NCBI GenBank assembly: GCA_934047225.1
Contig: OW204000.1
Span: 13,162,001-13,226,000, forward strand
Length of the DNA stretch: 64,000 nt
Reading direction: 5' to 3'
Source: Ypsolopha sequella
Lineage: Eukaryota; Arthropoda; Insecta; Lepidoptera; Ypsolophidae
This document shows, piece by piece, positions 12,113-23,915 of this stretch; position 1 is the first letter of the stretch, and the number at the start of each line of letters is the position of its first letter. Position numbers and translations under genes: made by a program. The notes beneath the pieces are model-generated. The model was not told the origin of the DNA. It worked only from the letters and a program-made list of their open reading frames with translations, and made no database searches.

Positions 12113-13404
12113 CGAGGGTGAATCCAAAAGTTCTAAGCCCGACCTACAAAGAGGTATCAAATCTTTGTAAATCTACCGTCATTTGTTAGTATGTTTTTTC
12201 GTGATTGATTGTGTGAAGTTGAAGTTCGATACTGCAAGCTATTATTTTTTTGTGATATTTTGTTTAACGCAGTCTGACGGGATTTTTCACAATGGAGAAA
12301 ATTTAACACCGTGCTGTGATTAAGTACCTCAATAAAAAAGGTCTTTCACCTAAAGACATTCATGAAGATATGGAAACAACATTAGGGGAATCTGCTCCAT
12401 CGTATTCCACTGTCAAAAAGTGGGTAGCTGAATTTAAACGCGGTCGGGAGACCATTGAAGATGACCCAAGGAGCGGAAGGCCTTCAACGTCTACCACTAA
12501 AGAAAACACTGACAAAATTTGTGATCTCATCCTAGGAGACCGACGATTGACCATTAATAGGGTAGCTGAGATCACAGGCATCAGTTATGGCCGAGTGCAA
12601 AACATTATAACTGTAGAATTGGGGTTCCGTAAGGTTTCTGCTCGCTGGGTCCCAAGATTGCTTTCAGCTGACCAAAAACGAGTTCGATTCACAATTTCGC
12701 GTGACTGTTTGGAACTTTTTGAGGCAGATGCTGAGGATTTTATGTCTCGTTTTGTTACCATGGATGAAAGCTGGGTTCATCACCATACTCCTGAAACAAA
12801 ACAGCAATCCAAACGGAAAAGATCTGGCTCACCCACGCCGAAAAAGGCCAAGTGCGTTTTGTCAGCCAACAAAGTCATGACATCTGTTTTTTGGGATTCG
12901 AAGGGAGTTATTTTATTGGATTATTTACCTAAAGGTGAAACTATAAATTCACGCTATTATTGTAACCTATTACGAAAACTTCGCGAAGAAATAAAAGAAA
13001 AACGGCCGGGGATGTTGCGTAAGAGAGTTTTGTTTCTTCAAGACAATGCACGAGTTCACACTTCGGTTGAAACGATGGCTGTGATCCATGAATGTGGTTA
13101 CGAGTTGCTGCCTCACCCACCTTATTGGCCGGATTTAGCCCCCTCTGACTATCATCTCTTTTCAAATTAAAAAAAACACTTGGTGGGATCAAAATATTCG
13201 ACTAGAGAAGAAGTGATAGTCGCAGTTAATGACTATTTTGACGACCTTCCGGAATATTTTTTTTCCAGGGTATAAACTGGTTGCAGGTCAGGTGGAAGAA
13301 GTGTGTTGATCTAGATGGAGACTATGTCGAATAATAAAAATAATTTTGAACCCACTTTTCTTTCATTTTCACGGTCGGGCTTAGAACTTTTGGATTCACC
13401 CTCG
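12113..13404 (+). mobile_element. Mariner element, 1292 bp
   Basis: Terminal inverted repeats of about 32 bp begin CGAGGGTGAATCCAAAAGTT and match exactly at the other end. TA target duplications lie at 12111-12112 and 13405-13406. The host sequence continues without the mariner in the sister repeat at 32361-32583 with a single TA, confirming both borders. Length is normal for mariner. It carries one broken transposase gene (12292-13334). Confidence 0.95.
12292..13334 (+). pseudogene. Mariner transposase (D,D34D), inactivated
   Basis: Encodes a mariner-type transposase that would cut and paste its own element at TA sites. The ATG at 12292 is followed by a TAA at codon 5 (12304-12306); the frame then stays open to a second TAA at 13168-13170. 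Just after that point the family sequence continues (KKHLVGSKYS), so the stop probably arose from a leucine TTA. A frameshift lies near 13275, after which the expected C-terminus ending in GDYVE is readable to a TAA at 13332. Counting from 12316, the catalytic aspartates are D150 (MDESWVHH), D243 (LQDNARVH) and D278 (APSDYHLF), with exactly 34 residues between the last two. The N-terminal helix-turn-helix half (about residues 1-110) and the SGRPS linker are present. Two stops and a frameshift make it non-functional; the subfamily is not assigned. Confidence 0.95.
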
Positions 13405-13660
13405 TAGTTCAATACCCACTAAAGGCAATTTTGAAATTTCAGTTTTTAGCTATGTTTTTGATGATAGGCACCTCGTGCAGTTGGCAACTAAAGATACACA
13501 ATAGGGGGGCTGGTTAAACGAAATTTTGATAGCAACTTTAGTACATTTTATATTAATAAAAAACCGACTTTTCGCTACTTTTCCACGAATCCGTCCCTCT
13601 CGCACTGATGGTTTTTTCGCATATGGAGTAACAGGGACGCTAAAACTTTTACATATCGCC

Positions 13661-14209
13661 TTAACCAGTAGATTACGTTGTTGCTTGGCATCTATATTGT
13701 TGTTATTTACCATTATCATTTAGGGTTCCGTCCGTACCCATATTGCGTGGTGGTATGGAACTTGGTATATTCGTCCAAGTATGGAACCCTTCGTGCGAGA
13801 ATCCGACTCGCGCTTTCAACATCCATATATATATATATTTTAGGACCTTACTCTTTTAGTAGCATAACATAAGCTTTAGCATTGCTTACGTTAGTTACAT
13901 TTATCTCTTCTGCTATATTAGGTGTTATCAAAAAAATATAGAATCGAGGAGTTATTTGCTTATGAGATGATGCAAACCCGCTGGTTTATCTGAAATTTCG
14001 GGTTATTCAAGGATAGCATCAGATACCTACCTACTTTTAGAGTCCAAAGTGCATATTTCTTTTCCTTCTAAAGACAGTTCGTCCCACTTACGGAGTTTGA
14101 ATCAAAACAATTGCAACATCCTACATCACTATTCATACTTGTTTAGTGTGTGGGTAAGACATGCCAGTGAAACAGACACATCCGGCCCAGAAGCGGCGTG
14201 TCAGTGAGC
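13661..14209. other. No gene; fragment of the 'ggttccgta' repeat
   Basis: 13722-13820 holds 'agggttccgtccgtaccc' and, inverted, 'tggaacccttcgtgcgagaa' with 'ccgactcgcgctt', the tip of the family seen complete at 45378-46195. A (TA)n run is at 13826-13838. Nothing else recognised. Confidence 0.5.
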
Positions 14210-14640
14210 CTACCATTACCATCTGTACCGCGGTGCATTACCACAAAATAGATACTACCAGAAGGCCGACTCGACGACGAAGCGAAAACTGACGCACACA
14301 TGCATAGACGCGTACGTATGATCATCTCGACAGAATTTCGTATTGGCATTAACCCGAGTACAGTATCCGACAGAAAATAATGCACATCGGCTATCTTCGG
14401 TTTTGTAGAGCGTCGTCTCTGTCACCGGACTGTTAGTGCTTCGTGCGACAGAGACGACACTACGATACGATGTGCATTATTTACTGCCGAGACCTGTATC
14501 TCCGAGATCGTCGTACGTACGCGTCTATGTGTGCGTGCGCCTGTTTTCGCTAGTAATGCGGAGTAAACATTCTATAAGTGGTTATTTTGTGGCATTACCG
14601 TCCCGACAGCCTTGCCGGAGGCGGTATTTTTGCAAAACAA
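14210..14640. mobile_element. Foldback element, about 430 bp
   Basis: The left arm (14230-14425) and right arm (14448-14600) are inverted copies. Landmarks: 'aaaataatgcacatcg' versus 'cgatgtgcattattt', 'catagacgcgtacgta' versus 'tacgtacgcgtctatg', and 'agcgtcgtctctgtc' versus 'gacagagacgac'. The centre is at about 14437. Short open frames on both strands over this stretch are consequences of the palindrome. Confidence 0.75.
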
Positions 14641-14896
14641 ACAAGATTGCAACATCTACCAGCTAAGTTAGACCTCTCGTCTCGATCTTATTGCGAGAGA
14701 GAAGTTTCCAGGAACTCGATGAGAACTATTGTTAACAAGTCTCAAGTTTTCGCTGTCGCCGCGAGGCCTTGCCTCACGGATATTGCATGAGGGCTTTTGG
14801 TCATCGAATTTCGCTTTGTTGTCGTAGCCATTTGAATAGTCGTTTTTATGCTTCTTTAATTTAATCTAGGTTTTGCTATAGGTAATTTACCGTTTA

Positions 14897-15316
14897 TTAT
14901 CGCCGTTTTAGATAATTTGATTTCTCCGCCTCGCCGCCCTTTCGGTATGATTTCGCAGTACTTTTTGTGTCGACAAATGTTTTTACCTGTCCATTAAACA
15001 AATTATTAACAATGTTGGGTCCATACAAAAAAGTTGTTCGGCGACCTAAATAAACAGTTTCTAAAGACCTCATTTCGCTGGCCCAATTTCCTCGTTTCAA
15101 AATAAACGATTTATTAAACGCGAAATCTGCAACGTCATTGTTTACGTCATCAAGGTTCAAAAGTGGATAGGGAATCACTCTCCGATTACAAATTATATAG
15201 GTTGTAATTTCAGCGCTTTTCGGCATAATCAAGACGGTGAAGTAGGTGAATTTGTGTGAAGGTGCGTGTTTGAGTTGTACCATGGACGAAACCATGGTTG
15301 TACATGTACATACCAA
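14897..15316 (-). CDS. Unrecognised 139-residue open frame
   Basis: The longest open frame not explained by a repeat or transposon. I see no known domain, signal peptide or membrane segment. The C-terminus is basic (ending YLKRR). A second possible start (MPKSAEITTY) lies about 30 residues in. It sits between a foldback element and a TTAA site (15331-15334) followed by GGCGATATG, which resembles a TTAA-element tip, so it may be a decayed element's coding part or chance. No splice or promoter evidence. Confidence 0.2.
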   Translation of the reverse strand: MVCTCTTMVSSMVQLKHAPSHKFTYFTVLIMPKSAEITTYIICNRRVIPYPLLNLDDVNNDVADFAFNKSFILKRGNWASEMRSLETVYLGRRTTFLYGPNIVNNLFNGQVKTFVDTKSTAKSYRKGGEAEKSNYLKRR

Positions 15317-15399
15317 CTAGCTATTAACTATTAAGGCGATATGCGAAAAAAATAGAGGTGTTTCTTTTCTGTGTATTTCATGAAATACACGAGTTTTTC

Positions 15400-15471
15400 C
15401 ACGCTTGCAAAAGAGACGGCATTAGAACGGAATCATAATATGATTCATCCAAAGCGGCCTTTTTAGAGGAC
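15400..15471. repeat. Partial third copy of the 2337-2622 unit
   Basis: 'gcaaaagagacggcattaga' to 'gcggcctttttagagga' matches the right half of the units at 2337 and 2476. Confidence 0.75.
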
Positions 15472-15476
15472 GAGTA

Positions 15477-15622
15477 CTCCCAAAGTAATAATGCGCATAC
15501 AAATCTTCGCCACTGTTCGGGAAAGTTCGTATTTCCTTACACTTTCTATACAATCAATAAGGTCACGTGGTACGTCCGGTCGCTCGGCTATACGTTTTGT
15601 ATGCGCATTATTACTTTGGGAG
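15477..15622. mobile_element. Palindromic MITE, 146 bp (CTCCCAAAGTAATAATGCGC)
   Basis: Terminal inverted repeats of about 27 bp begin CTCCCAAAGTAATAATGCGC. TA lies on each side (15475-15476, 15623-15624). A second copy, in the opposite orientation and 14 bp shorter, is at 40736-40867. No coding. Confidence 0.85.
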
Positions 15623-16642
15623 TAATTATTACGTCATTCGTCTTGCAAACTTTTGGCGCAAAATAGACAGAACTGATGAGAAGGTTGTTATTTCGAAGCG
15701 AAATATCTCAGGGTATTTATAAAGTTAAAATTAAACGCTGCCGCTATAATGCATTATTTGTCATACAAATTCATATAAAGAATAATTAGTCGCGTCACGC
15801 TGCGTCGCGCGTCGTCGTCCCGTATCAGTTCTAGCCTTCACACATTCACACAAGAAGTGCAACCTGTTGCTAAACCCGTCGTTTTTGTAGTGAATTAAAG
15901 GTATGGGCAAATTCAAAACCTATTAGAACTTTAACAATCTTGAAAAAAAAAAAGCATGTCGTTTTAGAATTGTTTTTTTTTTGGAGCAACCAGAGTCAGT
16001 GATTTGTTTCGGAGATACGAAATACCATTTCCGACTCGGTACTTTACTGGACTGTAAGGTCCTTTATGCTGCAAATTGCTTTGTTTTGCCCTAATTAGCT
16101 TCTTTTGAAAGTAAACTCATAAATTATACAGTAAACTCGTGCAAAATCAATATACTGAAGGCGCGAATTTATGAACGTAATATGAAATATAAAATTAAAT
16201 ATGAAATGAAATGAAATGAAAAAGTAGAAGAAAAACGTTTCTGAGCAACTATCTTAGTTATAGGCAGGACATTTTATGTGTAACAGTTTAGATTTAGATT
16301 TTCTTTATTAGGATTTTAGTAGTTCAATTCAAACTTAATTAAATGCTTAACTTCTAACTTATTAAAGAAATCACAGCATGTTATTATTATTATTTATTAA
16401 TTATCTGTGAACTATTACAGATAGATTACTTTTATATCGACGCCGCCGTTGACATGATGTCGATGGCAGGAGAACTAATGAAATTTCGTTGATATCCTGG
16501 AAGAACTACGTCGGTGTATGACTTTGCGAAATGTTTTTATTGAAGTCACATATTTTGTATACAAATATTGTGTATATATCACATAAGTTACATATTTTGT
16601 AGCAAATGACGAATACAAAATTAAATTGAGAAATGGTATTTT
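15623..16642. other. No gene seen
   Basis: AT-rich. Contains a short (AAATG)n run at about 16198-16220 and a stretch at 16285-16400 that looks like an old LINE or poly-A type tail. Nothing codes. Confidence 0.5.
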
Positions 16643-16646
16643 TTAA

Positions 16647-17032
16647 GGTTAAACGTCGGTAGCTTAGCGCAAAGTGCATTACTTAACTTTGTATTCCTTG
16701 TTGAGAACTTTAAAATTTTAAAACATTTTGGTATGTGGAAATTGACGCCAATAGTACAGAATTAGAGAGGTTAACAAAGTATAATTTTTAAATTTAATGT
16801 ACAGTTAGACATGATCTTGTCCAAACAAAGTTAAAACAGCATTTTAAGTTGGTTTTGAGAAGATCATGACTAATTGTGTACACAATTTCAAACTCTTGCT
16901 TTATAAACCTCAGTAATACTGAACAAATGTGGTGTCAAATACCACATACCAAAATGGTTTTAATTTTTAAATTCTAAACAAGAAAAACAAAGTTAAGTTA
17001 TGCACTTTGCGCTCAGCTACTGATGTTTAACC
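16647..17032. mobile_element. Palindromic TTAA MITE, 386 bp (GGTTAAACGTC)
   Basis: Flanked by TTAA at 16643-16646 and 17033-17036. Ends are GGTTAAACGTCGGTAGCTTA and its mirror; the arms extend about 95 bp to 'acattttggtatgtgg'. A half copy occurs at 61549-61680. It differs in sequence from the other two TTAA families here. Confidence 0.85.
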
Positions 17033-17233
17033 TTAATTCATAATGTTCTACGGGAAGTAAGTTGTGGTGAATAGAGGGCTCTTAAAGAGATCCAAAAGAT
17101 TCTACTTCTATATTTCTGTTTATCGACAATGTTTTCCCATTCCGGACCCGTGGCACCCCTGGATCACACCCCTGGGGGTGCCATGGGAACTTGGATTCAG
17201 ACCCGTGGCACCCCCAGGTTATGCTTTTATTAA

Positions 17234-17445
17234 GGCGCTACGAAAAAAATATCGACACTTTTAGACCTTGCATATTTACTTCAGTAAGAAAGGTGTAATT
17301 TTGATAAAATAGTATATTATTTTTGTAATTTTTTTCTAGGGATCTGTTAAATTATATATAATATTTTCCTCGAATCCGTCCCTCTCGCCCTGAGGGTTTT
17401 TTCGCATATGGAGTAACAGGGACGCTAAAACATTTACATATCGCC
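17234..17445. mobile_element. Deletion derivative of the 652-bp TTAA element, 212 bp
   Basis: TTAA at 17230-17233 and 17446-17449. The left 110 bp match the left end and the right 95 bp match the right end of the 652-bp element; the internal palindromic segment is missing. It has the usual relation of a short MITE to its longer parent. Confidence 0.85.
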
Positions 17446-17449
17446 TTAA

Positions 17450-18064
17450 TCAGTTGTACTAGAATAGAATATGGTTAAGTGTAGGCGCCAGCGCAGCGCA
17501 TGCACGATCACACGACTCCTATTGAAATCAACGTCTAGTTATGTGTGACAAGGTCTCAACTCTCGATAGAAGTCGCGGGGCGAAGTCTTTATAATTTTAT
17601 AACGTTGGATTATGAATCAAAATGCTTTAATCTACGGACCTGTTCCGTGGCGCGTATTCTACCTGCATTTTTCATGTGAGGCCGCATATTAGTTCTCGAT
17701 GTATTTATCACACTGGAGTGGTATAGGTCAGTTTACTCGCCTCAAGGCTGTTATGTATATTTGCTATTATGTATGGTACTCACTATCTTCTGGCACGGTT
17801 ATCTCGACTTATTTTAATCCGTACCTGTTGATTACTTAGTGCTTACGTAAGACCTGCTGTGTAAAACGTGATTTGCCTGGGAACATCTCTGTGAGGTTTT
17901 TGTCATATCATTCCGGATAAAGATAAAATTATTAGTTAGTTTCCTACTAATTCATCATTAACATCTACATTTGTATTTAATATACCTAAGCCTCCACAAG
18001 TACATCTGTTGGCATTTACAGTTTAGGATTTAATGGACTTGTAAAATATTACGAGAATACATAA
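17450..18064. other. No gene seen
   Basis: Unremarkable sequence with no open frame or repeat that I can match. Confidence 0.5.
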
Positions 18065-18286
18065 GGGCATCAAGCTGAAAGGGCGCATCTTATTTAATAT
18101 TTTCTTTAATTATAAATACGCCTTTTCGTGTCGTAGACTTGGGCATAATAGTACCTATAACCAGTGGAACAACCGTTACTTTTTCAGTACATCATAGAGC
18201 TAATAAATTTGGAGATTCGCCCAAAAAAGGTCGGAATTTTCGGAATTCAGAAAATCGGTAGATACGCCTTTTCAGTTTGATGCCCT
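18065..18286. mobile_element. MITE with AGGGCATCAA ends, 222 bp
   Basis: Terminal inverted repeats of about 25 bp (AGGGCATCAAGCTGAAAGGG; AGGGCATCAAACTGAAAAGG when the right end is reversed). Only copy seen here; the target duplication is unclear. Confidence 0.65.
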
Positions 18287-19792
18287 CGATATAATTGAAT
18301 TGAATTTTTCTTCGTTTCATACCGACGCGACTGCTTGTTCGTATTTCCTGTCAGCTGGTAGTGTAACCTACGTTATGCTAACTTTCATTCTCTTTTATGT
18401 GGCTGATTGTTTCCATTCACTCGAGTTTGTTATGCCTATTGTTCTATTTTATCAGACACCCGGTTCAGTTTCCTAGACGTCTATAATTAGACCTTTGTGA
18501 ACTTATAAACATCGAATTATCGTCATTTCTTGTTTGTACCAAGCTGTTATTATTGCATATTTATTTTGTTTTGTCTGCTTGTTTTTATTCTGTCTCGCTG
18601 ACGTTCGTAAACCATACTTTGCATTGCAAAAAGAGCTGTAATCTCATATGTTTGGAACTTATTTTTGTTTATCCGTGTCGAAAGATCGTCAGTTTCGTTA
18701 CCTGAACGTCTGCGCAAGGTCGGCGCCGCGCCAGAGTCTCGGCTGTCACTCAAAAGAAAATTAAGCATCATCGTCATTTAAAACCCATTAGAGTTATTAA
18801 AAAAATATCCAAGGCTCTACCGGGTACAAAAAACTAGAGCACTGTTACAAAGCTTAGAATATTTTTGTTATTTCCAGCAGACACTTCCATTTAACCTAGG
18901 GCCAAAAAAAATATTTCGAAACGAAATTGACTCGATTGATTTAGGTATAATCTACACTTTTAAAGAGGTAAAACTTAGATTATGTTTATTTTGCGAAATC
19001 CATCGCTATGAATACTCTAAATATTATTAGAGTGCAATACAAACTAGAAAATATCAATCAGAAACAAACCCAAAGACAAGAATATGAAAAAATAATAATA
19101 TTTAGAGGTAATGTTCTCTGGAACTACTGCACCGATTTTCGCAATGCTTTGAATTTTCATCTATATGTCTACATATTATACATATAAGCGACATACTACT
19201 CACTCATCACGAAAACTCCGGCACTATAGTCTACAAAGTTGAAATTTGGAAGATATTATACAATGTAGACAATCCTAGGCATCCTAAAAAGATGTCTTTG
19301 CAATTCAACCCTTAAGGGGGGATGAAAGTTTGTATGAGGAATCCGTTACTTTTTAGTTAAAAGTGTTAAAATAAAACCATCTGTGTGGGAACTCGATGCA
19401 ACTACATAGATACACCAGTAACATTTCCGTAGTAGTGAGTAAGCTCAAGTTCTGGAAGAGTGTTAGCTAATCGTTTGGAATGAATGCACAATAGTGCTGG
19501 GGTAGAAATAGTTTTTAATCAAAGAATGTTATTCGGAGGCACAGATACGTGAGTCCATCAATGCCCAATTGCCGCCAAGGCTTGTATCGTATTTTTTTTC
19601 AAACAATGCGTGGATATTCAAACAATTAAGTAGTAAAATGCGTTTTTAATTTTTACAATGCAAAAAGTTGATATTCCAAGTACTTTTAGTAGTAGAGGTT
19701 TCTACTAGAGTAACACTTACCTTGACGTCGAAATATTGATGCTTCATTCAAAATATTTTCATCGGAATCTAATTTCTTCGAGTGAGCTTATT
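18287..19792. other. No gene; Helitron-like debris
   Basis: 19107-19350 ('ctctggaactactgcaccga' to 'caacccttaag...gatgaaagtttgtatg') resembles interiors of Helitron-like repeats; a related piece is at 23440-23500. The short minus open frame at 18550-18777 is not recognised. Confidence 0.45.
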
Positions 19793-19796
19793 TTAA

Positions 19797-20261
19797 GGCG
19801 TTTACCATCGCCAAATTAGCAGCTCGATATTTGTCAGTACGAATATCGACGGAAACGACATTGAAATAACGTTCATATCAGCGCGCAATGCATAGTGGCT
19901 GTTACGACGCTCGCTGCGTCCTTGAAAGGGCGAAATAGCAGAAAATTATACTTTTCACTTGGACGTGATTGTTCGATTGAATAATCCTATGTTATGTTTA
20001 TAGTTATCAAGTTTATCTATTTATCAAAGCATAAATGAATTCAATCGGCCAAGCCACTTAGGAGCAGTAGGAAATTCAAGCCAAAAAACACCATTTAGTT
20101 AATAAATTTTTTCATGTAGAAGTTTTGGTGTATGAAATAGGAAAATGTTGCACATGTTGTCCAAGAGCTGATTATTCATAATACATTTTTTCATTATTTT
20201 TGGTTTGGCCGTAAACGAGGAGTAGGCTTTAAAAAGTACCCATTTGGCAATAGTAAGGCCC
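19797..20261 (+). mobile_element. TTAA MITE, 465 bp, copy 1
   Basis: TTAA at 19793-19796 and 20262-20265. Ends are GGCGTTTACCATCGCCAAAT and, reversed, GGGCCTTACTATTGCCAAAT. Full-length relatives lie at 41806-42257 (same orientation) and 61686-62152 (opposite). Open frames on both strands at 20099-20462 overlap its right part and do not encode a known transposase. Confidence 0.85.
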
Positions 20262-20359
20262 TTAAGAACCCGGTGCAAGCCAACGCTAACTCCGATGCGA
20301 AGCGAGACGTATCGCCACAATAAAGCGCATATTTGGCTGGGTGATCTAAACAAGCGCCA

Positions 20360-20728
20360 CAAACATTATTTTGTGGTTTTTCAAGATTTTTTGAAATCAC
20401 TGTTAGTAAATAAGGTTAAGGTATATATTTTTAAAATCAGCTCTTTAATATCTACAATTTGATACTCATATTGTATTTTTTAAATATTTTTTTTATTTTT
20501 CTCTCTTTTGTATTGGAAATATTTTGAACAATTTCAAATTGTTCTAACTTTGTTTTGCACTTTGTTATGTGGGCAAATTAATGCAATTTTTGTGCCAAAT
20601 TTCAAGTCTTTATCTTTAACGGTGTTAAAGTTATGAGGCTGTGACATACGAACGGACGGACGGACAACGGAGTCTCACCCAAAAGGTTCCTTTTGTACCT
20701 TTTTTTTAGGTACTACGAAACCCTTAAA
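20360..20728 (+). repeat. Partial copy of the 'ggttccgta' family
   Basis: From 'ttgtggtttttcaagattt' to 'ggtactacgaaaccctt' it matches 45565-46195, including 'atgaggctgtgacatacg' and the 'cggacggacggacaacgg' stretch. The left end of the full element is missing. Confidence 0.75.
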
Positions 20729-23095
20729 GCAATTAAACTATATATATTCGAACTTCATTCGTACGAAGTCGCGGGTAACAACTTGTAGGCTGTAGTTTAT
20801 GCCTAGCCTATAGTATCTGTTGACGACGCCAGTCTTTGCCGTCAGTCAGGCTTCAACGCTCGAAAACGTTATCTGATATTTCACCTGAAAGACAATACTT
20901 GAACAGAAAGCGAGACTCTAGCTAGAGTGATGTCGAAATGAGCCCAGTATCAGTTGGCGTGGCGTTGACGTGGGAGCGAGCGAGCCAGCCGGCTTGCGCA
21001 GTGCGGTGCGGTGTGTCGGTGGCGTGGGGCCGGCTTTATGTAGGCTAAGGTCGCCTCGCTTGCATTTTTCACTGCACCTACTTACCTGTCCGCCTGACTT
21101 GTCAACAAATCTCGCTGGCCAAGGATTAGGGTTACTTGTCAGTATTATACGTAACTAGACCAGAGTAAGGTTCTTGTTTATTCGCGATAACAATACGATT
21201 GCGGGCGTATGCTGCAATGCGTTACGTATCTTGTTTTGATTTGTCACGCTTTATCTGGTGCAGATGTTTGTGTTCTACTTACCTAGTTCAAATTGAAATA
21301 GGTATGTATTTGTTTTATAGTCTTATTTCTGGCACAAATCTTTGAACTTGGATTCTATTTTCGGGTGTTTGTAAACACCTGTCTTCATAGTGCTCTGCAC
21401 GCATAATATTTTCCACCCATTCATGCCAACAAAATCAAATTCGGGGCTTCTACATTTGCCAAGGAAATTCGGCATTCAATTGTATGCAGGTCACAGTTAG
21501 GTCGCGGGTTCCAGGGCGGGGCAGAGTTTCTATATGCACAAGTAAGTGTAGTACTGGCGCCGAAGAGTCGGGCGATTCGCTGCGTTGCACCCGCTGCCAC
21601 CGTCGCCAATGCTGATGCGGCGGCGCTCACTGGCTCGCCTATCTGGGTCACGCACGTAAAAACAAATCCATCCAGCCAGCCACTTCTTGGACGTTTTGTA
21701 AGCATTTTACGACCCCCATTTCCTGGCACCTTCCATTGATGCCAGCTTTTTAGTACGCCTGAATCGAATTCAGAATGCTATTTGATCATTATTGCGTTTA
21801 TTTTTAATCTTTATTGTTTTGCTGCGTTATCGCTTGAGTATGTTATTGTGAAAGCGTTGATGATAAAGGCAGGAAGTGACGGTAGCATAGTAGTTGGATA
21901 TGTTTTGCCGTACGCGTAAGCCCAAGGTACTTAATATAGAAAGTTCTTATAATCATTAATATCAATTTCAGGGAAAAGTGCATTAGCATACAAATTCATT
22001 CACAAATTACCTACGCTGAGTAGTAAATGAAAAATGGAACTCGTAATTATTTTCTTGGTAACGTAGCGTGCCCTCTTTTTCTGTGAAATGGAGGTGGAGG
22101 TGATGAAGGGCTGGGCTAGGGCGGGCGGCACGGCGGCGGCGGCGGCGCGCCTGCATGAATCATACCCGTATCGTATGCCGCTCGCTTGGGCCTGCAGACG
22201 CCGCCGCAGCCGGTATGTAGGTCACGCGCTCGTGATGGTTTGTTTGGGTCCCCCGAATTAGAGTGTGTTAATAATACGACAACCTTTGCTCGCCGCCAGC
22301 CGCCCGACACACTCTGAAAGTCCACTCTATTTTTGTCTGAAGTTTTGAACGCATACCAACTCGATGCATTTTTTCTTTGATGCTCTGTACGTGTCATGTC
22401 TTCTGGCGTCTTCAATCTGTGGCTGCGGCGATTAATGTATTCGTATTTTATTACATGATATCGCAGGAATCAAATGAGGTTTACAATATTTTTATGATCT
22501 TTACCTGGAAAAGCGAAGTCAACAAAATGTCGGTAACTCGGTTTTCCTGCAATGGAGGAAAATTAGTGATTTACCTGTAGTCCGTTAGCTCCAAAGCGAA
22601 ATACCTTTCTAACACGGGATTGCATCGCATTAGTTATCTAGCTGACACGGTTTCTGATCTATCTGGCACGTGGAGCGTGGGCTTGACTGGATAGAGAGGT
22701 GATCGATACCGGGTCCTAGAGAAGTCGCTTGTGTGCAGCGCGCAGGCTGCAGGAAGCAGGTTGCCAGTAAATAGGTCATTGGCTCACGCTGCCGCAGCGC
22801 CGCCGTTTTGTTTGGGTCCACTCCATCGATCCGAACTCCTATTTGTGCAAGAATCACTGCGCGCGCATCCTCCGTAAGCATTCCTTGATATGCATTCTAA
22901 CTATTTATGTATTTGGGTTACGACTCGACGTTCTATAGCTGCTTTGAATTGCCGAAATTACTGGTGCATACCTTATTTTGGGTCGTAAAGAAATTGGTGT
23001 GTAAATAGTGCTAATAGTATTATGTTGATTTAATCATTTTCATGTATTTTATCGTTTGTGCTATAAATAAAATGAACTCAATAGGCTTTACCAGT
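20729..23095. other. GC-rich islands, no gene resolved
   Basis: Four CpG-containing patches stand out from the AT-rich background: 20930-21100, 21430-21720, 22080-22340 (with a GGC run at 22129-22148) and 22680-22870. No repeat elsewhere in the window matches them. Open frames there (20970-21158, 21421-21729, 22116-22415, 22630-22881) are short and unrecognised. They may be promoter or exon-proximal host sequence, but no splice pattern is convincing. Confidence 0.4.
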
Positions 23096-23275
23096 GCAAG
23101 TTTTTATTTTTTTATTAACTGTTAATTATTTATTTTTACTTTTGATTAAGGTTATGAAGTGTTGTTTATTTAAGTAGTTAAGAGGAACGGGGTGCACGGA
23201 TAAACCCCCACAGGTTTTTGTTGCACTCCTGTATTGTTTAGTATTTTTGTAATACAAATAAATAAATAAATAAAG
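23096..23275 (+). repeat. Probable retroelement 3' end with (AAAT)n tail
   Basis: 'gaacggggtgcacggataaa' and 'ttgtaatacaa' are followed by (ATAA)n at about 23256-23275, the kind of simple tail found on LINE 3' ends. It could also be a gene 3' end; no coding lies upstream. Confidence 0.4.
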
Positions 23276-23915
23276 AGTTACAACTAATTAGTTGACCTTA
23301 CTATAAAATCAATAACGTAAACCCACGCCGACGACCCTCCACAATCTTCGCATATATCGCACAGCCCAAACGGCTAGACCCAACTGAAATTCTGACAGTA
23401 GGTTGCCTTTATGATAGAGACGCTCACTAAGAAACGATTTTACGAAATTCAACCCTTAAAGGTTTAAAACAGGGGATGAAAGTTTGTAAAAGAAATTAGT
23501 TACTTTTGTAGTTAAAAATATGTATTGAGGTGGTGGCTGTATTGAAACAAAACGTGGTTAAAATATATACCTAGTGTGTTGTATTGTAAAATATGGGATC
23601 GTTAGTTTTTTAGCTAAAACCATGAACATTAGTATTAAGTCTTTTGGCTAGAAATCAAAAATGACGTGTTTCAGCGTTTTTGGAAAATCATCATCATAAA
23701 TCATCAATCAATAGGAGGTTACAATACAGAATTTACTCGACTGCCCAAAAACAGAGTGTAAGTTATTATTTCGACGAAGCCGTGGAAACTTTACTAGGGG
23801 ATTAAGTCAGTTATTGAAAAATAATTAATTTATTTCGAAAGGCGACTTTGTCTTCGGCCTTGCCAGAGACACGTTTACCTTCGGCCTCGCCACAAACAAT
23901 TTCCCTAGGGATTAA
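23276..23915. other. No gene seen
   Basis: Holds 'gaaattcaaccctta...gatgaaagtttgtaa' (23455-23490), a Helitron-like fragment related to 19300-19340. Two imperfect copies of 'ttcggcctygcca' are at 23853-23892. Confidence 0.45.

Larger units (their letters stand above)
11715..13660. mobile_element. 652-bp TTAA element, interrupted by a mariner
   Basis: Flanked by TTAA at 11711-11714 and 13661-13664. Ends are GGCGCTACGG... and ...ACATATCGCC. After removing the mariner and one TA, the element is 652 bp, exactly the length of the copy at 32087-32738. An internal 223-bp segment (11989-13505 including the mariner) is bounded by inverted repeats of about 55 bp and is inverted relative to the other copy. 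TTAA targeting recalls piggyBac-type transposition, but no piggyBac transposase is present and the ends do not match the classical CCC start, so the superfamily is an inference. Confidence 0.85.

Noticed and set aside
12007..12189. 60-residue frame shared with 32362-32565 (minus)
   Set aside because: It is the internal segment of the TTAA element, interrupted by a mariner in one copy; similarity is at DNA level over non-coding flanks too.
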